From Flavobacteriales bacterium (lineage in GTDB: Bacteria; Bacteroidota; Bacteroidia; Flavobacteriales_F; PHOS-HE28), in assembly GCA_016699575.1 (NCBI GenBank), contig CP064979.1:2914001-2978000 (forward strand): 64,000 bases of DNA, in the 5' to 3' direction. The notes below the pieces were generated by a model that had not been told where the DNA came from, made no database searches, and was given only the letters and a program-made list of their open reading frames with translations. The stretch's first letter is position 1. Each line of letters starts with the position of its first letter. Shown in pieces: positions 58,801 to 64,000 of the stretch. A program made the position numbers and the translations under genes.

Positions 58801-59015
58801 CCGATGCCCTGGCCGAGGCGAAGCGGTGGTACCGTCGTGAGCATCCCGATGCGCCACCGAGCAAATGGGCGGCGTTCATATTGATCGGGGATAATGAGCC
58901 GGTGAAGTTGAAGAAGCGCAGCCCGGTGCGGCCGTGGATGTGGGGCGGGGCCGTGGTTGTGCTCGCCGCCGCGATCGCCGCGCGCCGTAGGAGAAGATCG
59001 AAGTTGGCGGCGTAG
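55791..59015 (+). CDS. Lipoprotein with TPR repeats and C-terminal CHAT caspase-like protease
   Basis: This 1074-residue protein has a lipobox (VFAAC, Cys24), TPR helices over about residues 60-600, and a CHAT protease domain from about 660 to 1040. The catalytic histidine is H889 in HLAMHAYSSSEPARSGL and the cysteine is C946 in IVLSACETGHGAHQSGEGVRSLARSFM, both intact. A transmembrane helix (WMWGGAVVVLAAAIAA) and an arginine-rich tail end it. It is a caspase-like protease that TPR contacts may regulate. A convergent sigma/anti-sigma pair lies next to it. Confidence 0.9.
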   Translation: MGGSSRISFCGRWLAACAWVFAACDTPNEVNTSDRAATAERAVVVGSRPLIIKPRFPEHHTVPDERINGFAVMIDSLYRHDHQPELARQVSGALELLRSAASRPDAASQRALGLACMKIHSAIGLERGASVAHDFISIVAQQWDANWPQPDSVGMEFLATKAKGLAALGQFAEALSIYQDVLERAQSLQNWGRMGAHGRALAYAFLDAGQPDSAKAVFRRMITLHSAVTTLDTSLWVGSLLASIAADRDSSVARLDQAQILLAGVRDPQVIGMFYTLRGIRLAEGGRSTAGATCFKQAIFSIDTVAEKSTSQAEVFAIYLHNAALAYRNLGDLEHARSYGTKAVATNEALTLCDDPIVARNALDRLAGNLEILPLADSCNVRYGNGAARQMSVLALRRARVPLDSASVSKTYANLAAEYFHWDSLGVDSVLKYANLYLEWPYRSEVLAALQLKAFSLAIKGRDVESLTLLQQACATQCANPHFNWDSLELSTFPLTIKDIERIGTYEEVLELLQRRNEQVRADRLLERLSAVQSRMIDSLFMVEGADLSKLIRSRELMTARLMRNAWPSADGTRHGKSADSVFAWMDDDKAMAFLRDRYLMQQTDRSELRVASNTAKEQREAMTVQGRGDTDPSILALSTVIDSIEALLAQDPARGEVPSHADMHLVHKLRGHLPRSTAILSYRISKNDVFMACLTHDTVLLDRFARDPEFNRALSTLANGRTGIDSLPLLNEAARVSLRRLLPSAFLRPGMSELVVLPSGDLSYIPLEMLPLDANGKTLLDDHSVRYALSATALIGSPVASSAEEQEVLAFAPRYAQQGSTSDGKARSSNILMATEQRGSSGPLIHNNEEVSYIANRVVTTTYTENDADEEAFKSSLDRSGVLHLAMHAYSSSEPARSGLVFKTPDSMEGGTRGLAGTMGEDGVFHAYELLTRHLNAELIVLSACETGHGAHQSGEGVRSLARSFMLAGARNTISSLWKVDDLATKEIMVKFYEKLAEGMGKADALAEAKRWYRREHPDAPPSKWAAFILIGDNEPVKLKKRSPVRPWMWGGAVVVLAAAIAARRRRRSKLAA

Positions 59016-59042
59016 GTGCCTTGAGACTTCCTGGTTCGAGTG

Positions 59043-59063
59043 CAATGCGCGCGCATTGATTTT
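59043..59063 (+). terminator. Terminator after the CHAT gene
   Basis: A perfect 16-bp palindrome CAATGCGCGCGCATTG followed by ATTTT, 27 bases after the stop. A second hairpin (CCGTAG/CTACGG with inner GAACG/CGTTC) follows at 59079-59111 between the convergent genes. Confidence 0.7.
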
Positions 59064-59128
59064 CCGGCTCGTGCATGACCGTAGATCCGAACGCGCCGTT
59101 CAGACCTACGGCGTGAATTAACATGCGG

Positions 59129-59899
59129 TCACTCCATCAAAGCACGCAATCCTTCCGGCAGGCATCCCGCCCGGTCCGCCTGCTTGAACTCCTCGCGCAT
59201 GCGGTCCTTTTCATCCTTCAGGGCCGCGGCAAGCCCGCGTACCTGGGCCGACTCGCACTTCTCCCAGTGTTGCGGATCGCGGAGCAGGGCCAGTTCCTTC
59301 AAGGCCTTATCGGGCTCGTTCAGCCGCAGCCACACGATGGCACGGTCCAGGCGCACCGGATCGTGGAACAGGACGGCGAACGAGGTATCGGTCGTGAGCG
59401 CCTTCTCGCTTTGGAGAAGGTAGTCTTCGAGCTTCCCGGATCTGCGCAGGCCGTTGAGTTGTTCGTCCATCGCGTCTGCTGTGCCGCTGCGGGTGCCACT
59501 GAATTCGAAACCTCTTTCCGTGTTCAGTTCGGCAAGCGTGTCTTGGCGAAGCCCACCCGCACCCCATTGCCACAGCGCGACGGTGACCACCAACGCCACG
59601 CTGGCCGCAGCTGCGATATAGGCCCAAGTGCGCGACCGGTCGATCGATATCACCTTCGTCTCCGTCTTCGTTGCCGCAAGCTCCTGTTCGCTGACCACCT
59701 TCCGCACCCGATCGCGGAAGCGCATCACATCCTCGTGCTTGATGGTGTCCCGGAGCAGCCGCTCGAGTTCCACGTCGTTGGCCAATGCGGCATCGCGCGC
59801 CATATCGGCCTCGAACGCGGCGCGCTCGGCACCGGTCAGCGTGCCGCTCACGTACGCAGAGATCCGATCCGCCCGGATCAGGTCGTCGTGATCACTCAT
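59129..59899 (-). CDS. Anti-sigma-like transmembrane protein
   Basis: This 256-residue protein has an N-terminal cytoplasmic segment (RISAYVSGTLTGAERAAFEADMARDAALANDVELE) with the layout of Bacteroidota anti-sigma proteins. A transmembrane helix (AYIAAAASVALVVTVALWQW) follows, then a periplasmic helical tail resembling TPR-like repeats (AIVWLRLNEPDKALKELALL). No zinc-binding HxxxCxxC is present. The start overlaps the sigma-factor gene by eight bases, so they are co-translated. Confidence 0.78.
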   Translation of the reverse strand: MSDHDDLIRADRISAYVSGTLTGAERAAFEADMARDAALANDVELERLLRDTIKHEDVMRFRDRVRKVVSEQELAATKTETKVISIDRSRTWAYIAAAASVALVVTVALWQWGAGGLRQDTLAELNTERGFEFSGTRSGTADAMDEQLNGLRRSGKLEDYLLQSEKALTTDTSFAVLFHDPVRLDRAIVWLRLNEPDKALKELALLRDPQHWEKCESAQVRGLAAALKDEKDRMREEFKQADRAGCLPEGLRALME

Positions 59900-60479
59900 G
59901 TCCGTTGGGCGTATCGTTCATGGTGGCCCGGTACAACTCCTTCCATCGGTTCATGCACTTGAACTTCTTTACGCGCACCGAGCCTTGGTCGTCATAGGCC
60001 AGCGCCGTGGCGATCTCCAGGGTGCTGTGCTCGGCCATCTCCATGCGCAGCAGGGTCCTGCACTTCTCGTCCAGCATCTCGAACGCACGCCAGGCGGCAT
60101 CGAGGCGTTCGGTATCGGCCATCAGGTCCAAGGCGGTACGTGTTTCCGCGGGTTCATTCCGCATACCCTCCTCGATGTTATCGCCGGCGGTCTTTCTCCG
60201 CTCACGGAGCACCTTAAGCCACAGGTTGCGCCCGATGCTCCAGGCCAGGGTGCTCAGCTTGGTGCCGGGGTTCAGTGTGAAACCGGATTTCTTGATCAAT
60301 TGGTATAGCGCTACGATCACTTCCTGTACCAGGTCAACGGCCTCCAGCCGGGTTCCGCTGTTCGCGCGCACATGGTCGATGATCGGCCCTTTGATCCTGT
60401 TCGAGAAGAACGCGATGGCCTTGTCCTGCGCCCGGGTGTCCGGACTCAGGAAGCCTGCGATGATCTCCGTATCGGTCAT
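59892..60479 (-). CDS. Sigma-70 family (ECF-like) RNA polymerase sigma factor
   Basis: This 195-residue protein has a sigma-2 region (AIAFFSNRIKGPIIDHVRANSGTRLEAVDLVQEVIVALYQ, then GTKLSTLAWSIGRNLWLKVL) and a sigma-4 region (LDEKCRTLLRMEMAEHSTLEIATALAY, then GSVRVKKFKCMNRWKELY). It is adjacent to an anti-sigma-like membrane protein. The pair is convergent with the TPR-CHAT gene, an association that suggests a common stress-response module. Confidence 0.88.
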   Translation of the reverse strand: MTDTEIIAGFLSPDTRAQDKAIAFFSNRIKGPIIDHVRANSGTRLEAVDLVQEVIVALYQLIKKSGFTLNPGTKLSTLAWSIGRNLWLKVLRERRKTAGDNIEEGMRNEPAETRTALDLMADTERLDAAWRAFEMLDEKCRTLLRMEMAEHSTLEIATALAYDDQGSVRVKKFKCMNRWKELYRATMNDTPNGHE

Positions 60480-60609
60480 GCGCAGGGCAATTTAGCAGCA
60501 CGCCGATAACCAGCGGCGAACTCGTGGTATGTACCCCTGAACCTGGATGATCCGGGGGAGGGCGGATGCCGAAAAGCCCGGAAGAGAGTAGGTGCTTTGA
60601 ACGAAAATC

Positions 60610-60933
60610 ATGAACCGATCAACCTTGTTTGTCCTTCTGGGTCTGTTTGCCACGACAGTAGCATGCGTGAAAGAAGACCCTGTTGAACCCGTTGCGCCGA
60701 ATTGCACAACTGGAACGCTGCGATGCAGCAACGCGTCCCTGCATACCGTGCAGAAGATCATGCTCAACGGAACGAACCATGGCACGATCGATCCTGGTGA
60801 GTATCGCGATATCAGCCTCGCACCCGGCAACTGGAATCTGCAGTTCGTGGGTATCAGCGGGGGGGGCGGTTGCAACGCAAGTTCCTTCAACATTGCTGCT
60901 TGCCAGAGTATGGGTCGGTCATGCAGCTATTGA
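60610..60933 (+). CDS. Small cysteine-containing lipoprotein
   Basis: This 107-residue protein has a lipobox ATTVAC (Cys19). The mature part is short and rich in Cys, Gly and Asn (PNCTTGTLRCSNAS, IDPGEYRDISLAPGNWNLQFVG, GGGGCNASSFNIAACQSMGRSCSY), so it may be held by disulfides. The family is unknown. It is divergent from the sigma-factor gene and could be a target or partner of it, but this is inference. Confidence 0.65.
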   Translation: MNRSTLFVLLGLFATTVACVKEDPVEPVAPNCTTGTLRCSNASLHTVQKIMLNGTNHGTIDPGEYRDISLAPGNWNLQFVGISGGGGCNASSFNIAACQSMGRSCSY

Positions 60934-60997
60934 AGGTCGGGTACGCGTTACATCCTCCGGGTCTCCCGAGGAATGTGCGCGCACCTGTTCGGCCAAC

Positions 60998-62785
60998 TCA
61001 CCGGAACTCGTAGTCATACCCTTCCAGCTGGCTCAGCAACGTTTGCGGTGCATCGGTTGCGGTGATGCGCCCTTCGACTTTCGGAGCAACAGGTGAGAAT
61101 GCACCGAAGTATTCGCGAAGGATGTTGTGCATCGTGGCGTTCGCGCGGCGCGGGTTCTTCACCTTCTCCAGGCGACATAGGGTATCATCGGGATCCCCTT
61201 CGCGCTCGCACGCGGCGATCAGGTAGGACTTCTGCAGGTCGATGGGCTTCTTGCCGATCTTGATCCAGTTCACGCGCTTGCCCAGATCGTTGTGCATGGT
61301 GAAGTTGGCCGTCATGCCTTTGAAGCGCACCACCCAGCCGCCGAAGCGTTTCGCGGGATCTTTCGCGAAGACGTTGTGCAGCTCTTTCTCCAGCCAATCC
61401 CACAACTGCTGACCGGTGGCCTCGCCGTACTTGGCTTCGCTGTCCACCGGTATCATGCTCCAGAGGTGGTCGTTGGTGATGGGTACTGGTGTCTTGCCAT
61501 CGGCCACGATCGGCGGGCAGAACCGGAAGCCGTTGCTGATGGCCACGTCGGGCTTCAGTTTCCACATGATGGCGTCCGTGATCAGGTTGTCCATCGGGTT
61601 CTCGATGACATAGTAGCGCACCAGCGTGTTCTTCGTGCTGCCCACCACTTTGCTGAGCTGCTCCTTGTAGGGCGTGCTCGCTTCGTCCACGAGTTGCAGC
61701 ATGCCCCGGTCGGCCGGGTATTTCTCCGGGTCCACGTCGAGCAGTTCGTAGTGGCTGTCTTTCACCTTGCCATCTTCCACCACTACGTCCAAACGTGCAA
61801 CGAACGAACCGAAGGCTCCCGGTTCCGTCACCTTGCTGTACTTGCCATCGATGGGCTTGCGCACGCGCTCGTGCGTGTCGGCCCCGAGGATCAGGTCCGC
61901 ACCTTCCACCTCGGGCTTGTTCGCCAGATCAACTTGTTGTGCGAGGCCCATGTGCGTGACGAGGAACACCATCGCGCACTGCTCGTAGTCGCGCAGGATG
62001 CGGATGTATTTCGCCACGTTCAGCTCCGGCTTGGTGAATTTGATGCCGCAACTGTACGCCGGTGACTGGCGCTTGGGCGTGAGCGGATCGTTGTAGCCGA
62101 TGAAGCCGATCTTGATGCCAGCGATGTTGCGCGTCCAGTAGGGCTGGAAGATCATCTCGCCCGCCAGGTCGGCATTGGGATCCACCATGTCGCCGCAGTA
62201 CGCTGCGTTCTTCTCGTGGTACATGTTCGCGCAGATCTTCGCCGCGCGGTATCCGCCGAGGTCCCTCAGCATCATCTCCTTTCCGTACACCACTTCCCAG
62301 TTGCCGGGCAGGATCAGGTCATAGCCCACCGCGTTCATCAGCGGTACGATCGCGCGGCCTTCGCTCATGGCCGCCACGCCGCCACCCTGGAAACAGTCGC
62401 CGCCGTCGATCACGATGGTGTTCGCCGGATTCTCGTTCCGCAGCGTGTCGATCATTGTCTTCAGCACGCCGTATCCGCCGCGTTTCTTGTACACAGGCTT
62501 GCCGCCTTCCAGGAAGAACTCGTCGTGCGTGTGCAATTGCGCGTGGATGTCGCTCGTGTGCAGGATGGTGAACTTCTGCGCTTTGCCTTGCGCAACGGCA
62601 CGGCTTCCGGTGAGTTCCTCGCGGCGTTGCGGGTCGCCCATCGCACCCATGGCGAGCGTCGGCCCCAGCGTCAAACCCGCTCCCAGTGCGCCCAGCGAGC
62701 GGAGCATCTGCCGTCGGCTCACGGCGTTCACTGTTTCGTCGTGCGCGCCGCATGTGCAGCCTTCGGGGTGTTGGATGTCGCTCAT
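60998..62785 (-). CDS. soxB: SoxB-type thiosulfohydrolase / metallophosphatase-fold protein
   Basis: This 595-residue protein has a Tat-type signal (SRRQMLRSLGALGAGLTLG). The metallophosphatase motifs are LHTSDIHAQLHTHD (D79, H81), DGGDCFQGGG (127-130) and GNWEVVYG (161-164). The GNWE form, instead of GNHE of 5'-nucleotidases, is characteristic of SoxB. GADTHERV and a C-terminal nucleotidase-like domain follow. SoxB hydrolyses sulfate from carrier-bound thiosulfate. No soxYZ or soxXA is in the window, though a TsdA-like cytochrome lies upstream on the same strand. Confidence 0.88.
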   Translation of the reverse strand: MSDIQHPEGCTCGAHDETVNAVSRRQMLRSLGALGAGLTLGPTLAMGAMGDPQRREELTGSRAVAQGKAQKFTILHTSDIHAQLHTHDEFFLEGGKPVYKKRGGYGVLKTMIDTLRNENPANTIVIDGGDCFQGGGVAAMSEGRAIVPLMNAVGYDLILPGNWEVVYGKEMMLRDLGGYRAAKICANMYHEKNAAYCGDMVDPNADLAGEMIFQPYWTRNIAGIKIGFIGYNDPLTPKRQSPAYSCGIKFTKPELNVAKYIRILRDYEQCAMVFLVTHMGLAQQVDLANKPEVEGADLILGADTHERVRKPIDGKYSKVTEPGAFGSFVARLDVVVEDGKVKDSHYELLDVDPEKYPADRGMLQLVDEASTPYKEQLSKVVGSTKNTLVRYYVIENPMDNLITDAIMWKLKPDVAISNGFRFCPPIVADGKTPVPITNDHLWSMIPVDSEAKYGEATGQQLWDWLEKELHNVFAKDPAKRFGGWVVRFKGMTANFTMHNDLGKRVNWIKIGKKPIDLQKSYLIAACEREGDPDDTLCRLEKVKNPRRANATMHNILREYFGAFSPVAPKVEGRITATDAPQTLLSQLEGYDYEFR

Positions 62786-62820
62786 ATGCTCAGGGTTGGG
62801 GTTCTGAAAGGGAATGGCTC

Positions 62821-62845
62821 ACACGGAGCCACGGAGGCACGGAGC
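62821..62845. repeat. Short tandem repeat of ACGGAG units
   Basis: Three adjacent ACGGAGSC-type units occur in the gap between the soxB start and the cytochrome gene. No function is clear. Confidence 0.5.
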
Positions 62846-62898
62846 AATGCACTGATGGCGGCTGTGGACCCATGTTGATCGCCTCCGTGCGCGCACGT

Positions 62899-64000
62899 TC
62901 ACTTCTTTGTGTTTCCCGTGGCCTTGATCGCCGCGATCGGACCGAAAGGCCCGAATTTGTGTTGCACTTCAGGGATGCTATCCGCGTAAGGTCCGAACGG
63001 ATGGTCCACCGGTTTGCCGGCAATGTTCGGCCAATCCGTGGACAGGTCGCGCGACGGCCTCTGCCGCGAGTTCACGTAGGCCGCAACGTCCCACGCTTCT
63101 TCATCGGTGAGTTGCGGGTTTTCCCAGGTCACTCCTTGCGGCATGTTGTTCTTCACGTAACCGGCGAAGCGCGACAACCGGAACAAGCCCGCTCCGATGT
63201 TGTAGCTGTGTTCGCCCCACAGCGGCGGATATTGGTACGTGGAGCGGGAAGCGGCCAGCAACCCTCCACCGTCTTTCTGGTGGCAGCTCTCGCACTTCGT
63301 TGTGTAGATGGCTGCGCCTTTCACCGGGTCAGCAGCGCGATCAAGGAAGGGCAACTCGGCCAGGCCGGAGCCTTTCGGTTTCTTGCCTTTGTCGATGCCG
63401 GTGCCCAGCCACTCCATGTACGTCACCAGCGCACGCATCTCTCGGCTGCTGCTGTCCAAGGCGCTACCGTTCAGGCTTCGCTCGAAACAGTCGTTGATGC
63501 GTTTCACCACGGTCTCGGTGCTACCGCTTCGCTTACGGAATTTCGGATAGGTGCTCCACACAGCGCTGTAGTTGTTGCCCCACGGCCGTGTGCCGGCATC
63601 CAAGTGGCAGTTCTGGCAGTTCATCCCGTTGGTCTGCTCCGCCACGATGCCGCTCGGGCCCAGATAGAACGATGTGTTGCGGATCAGCTCGCGGCCATAG
63701 CGCACCAGCTCTTCCCGCTCACCACCGATGTGGTCGATCAACGTCGTATCCATACCTGCCCAGAGGCTGTCCGCGGTGAAGGTCGCGACCATCGGCGGTG
63801 GTGGTTCGAACCATTGCTTCGGCGTCAGCAGGATGGCGACGATCAACACGATAACGCTCCACGTGGCGAGCCGAGCGATGCGCGGTCCACTTTCGTTCTG
63901 AGCGATACCCGCGTGCTCCTTCAATGTGCGCAAGGCCTGGTCCGTGACGTGCAGCCACAACAGCACCAGCAGTGCCATCACGAGCAGGATGAGCGGGATG
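62899..64000 (-). CDS. Diheme cytochrome c, TsdA/SoxXA-like (5' end outside window)
   Basis: The frame is open to the window edge, so the true start is not visible. Just inside the edge is a transmembrane helix (ALLVLLWLHV), and a second (SVIVLIVAILL) follows. Two class-I cytochrome domains come next: CQNCH in NGMNCQNCHLDAG and CESCH in TTKCESCHQKDGGGL, with probable Met ligands. The layout with YGRELIRNTSFYLGPSG resembles thiosulfate dehydrogenase TsdA. It sits 113 bases upstream of soxB on the same strand, so it probably takes electrons from thiosulfate oxidation. Confidence 0.82.
   Translation of the reverse strand, partial: IPLILLVMALLVLLWLHVTDQALRTLKEHAGIAQNESGPRIARLATWSVIVLIVAILLTPKQWFEPPPPMVATFTADSLWAGMDTTLIDHIGGEREELVRYGRELIRNTSFYLGPSGIVAEQTNGMNCQNCHLDAGTRPWGNNYSAVWSTYPKFRKRSGSTETVVKRINDCFERSLNGSALDSSSREMRALVTYMEWLGTGIDKGKKPKGSGLAELPFLDRAADPVKGAAIYTTKCESCHQKDGGGLLAASRSTYQYPPLWGEHSYNIGAGLFRLSRFAGYVKNNMPQGVTWENPQLTDEEAWDVAAYVNSRQRPSRDLSTDWPNIAGKPVDHPFGPYADSIPEVQHKFGPFGPIAAIKATGNTKK

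Noticed and set aside
60998..62785. Plain 5'-nucleotidase/UshA assignment
   Set aside because: The GNWE motif, Tat signal and adjacent diheme cytochrome favour SoxB. A nucleotidase would have GNHE.
1..64000. tRNA, rRNA, CRISPR arrays, insertion sequences, phage genes
   Set aside because: Looked for on both strands. No cloverleaf, rRNA core, regularly spaced repeat, transposase or phage structural gene was recognised.

Overview
The window is GC-rich, gene-dense chromosomal DNA from a member of the Bacteroidota, most likely the Flavobacteriales. It carries gliding-motility genes gldA, gldD and gldE, three secreted proteins with type IX secretion (T9SS) C-terminal sorting domains, a DDLPF-tailed SSB, and promoter boxes of the Bacteroidota form TAnnTTTG in a GC-rich version (TAnnTTYG) just before start codons. 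No rRNA, tRNA or CRISPR array was recognised.

Layout. 1-9.2 kb: era (3' end), der, a secreted hypothetical protein, an M43 metalloprotease, and a TonB-dependent receptor. 9.2-14 kb (minus strand): a DUF4118-PAS protein, a Cys/Met-metabolism PLP enzyme and two glycosyltransferases. 14-19 kb: a 13-repeat T9SS protein, then two low-GC hypothetical genes bracketed by inverted REP-like elements, then an EamA exporter. 19-28 kb: a heavy-metal-domain lipoprotein, heme A synthase, gldD-gldE-ssb, gldA, recX, prfB and fumC. 28-42 kb: sulfur and arsenic genes. These are sulfide:quinone oxidoreductase, peroxiredoxin, MBL-rhodanese, MFS-rhodanese, an ars operon (arsR-arsM-arsC-aquaporin-metallophosphoesterase-DUF2490), two small rhodaneses, a porin and a DsrE-like protein. 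They are followed by a broken sulP joined to the head of a cbb3-oxidase (ccoS) operon, and by an Rrf2 regulator. 42-50 kb: a fasciclin lipoprotein and a complete Sec-type (clade II) nitrous oxide reductase cluster (cytochrome c, nosZ, membrane-nosL fusion, nosD, nosF, nosY), with a divergent heme-copper-like membrane protein. 50-64 kb: an intact sulP, a LytTR regulator beside a LuxI/FeeM-like acyltransferase, an ICMT methyltransferase, a LamG T9SS protein, a TPR-CHAT protease with a sigma/anti-sigma pair, soxB and a TsdA-like cytochrome.

How the genes work together. The content suggests a microaerobic or denitrifying cell that oxidises sulfide and thiosulfate (SQR, MBL persulfide dioxygenase, rhodaneses, DsrE, SoxB, TsdA-like cytochrome, SulP) and passes electrons to high-affinity oxidase and N2O reductase. 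The strongest new observation is regulatory. Nine promoters in front of these sulfur, N2O, Rrf2 and ccoS genes carry a CRP/FNR-type dyad (best form GTGA-N6-TCAC). In every case its centre lies exactly 36.5 bp upstream of the last G of an NAnnTTYG -7 box. This predicts one class-II Crp/Fnr activator joining sulfide oxidation, N2O respiration and cbb3 oxidase assembly. Two of these promoters, for the nos operon and its divergent neighbour, are interlocked so that each operator contains the other's -7 box.

Signs of rearrangement are a truncated sulP paralogue fused head-on to a truncated ccoS operon near 41,004, and an 89-bp copy of the soxB 3' end at the end of the second sulP.
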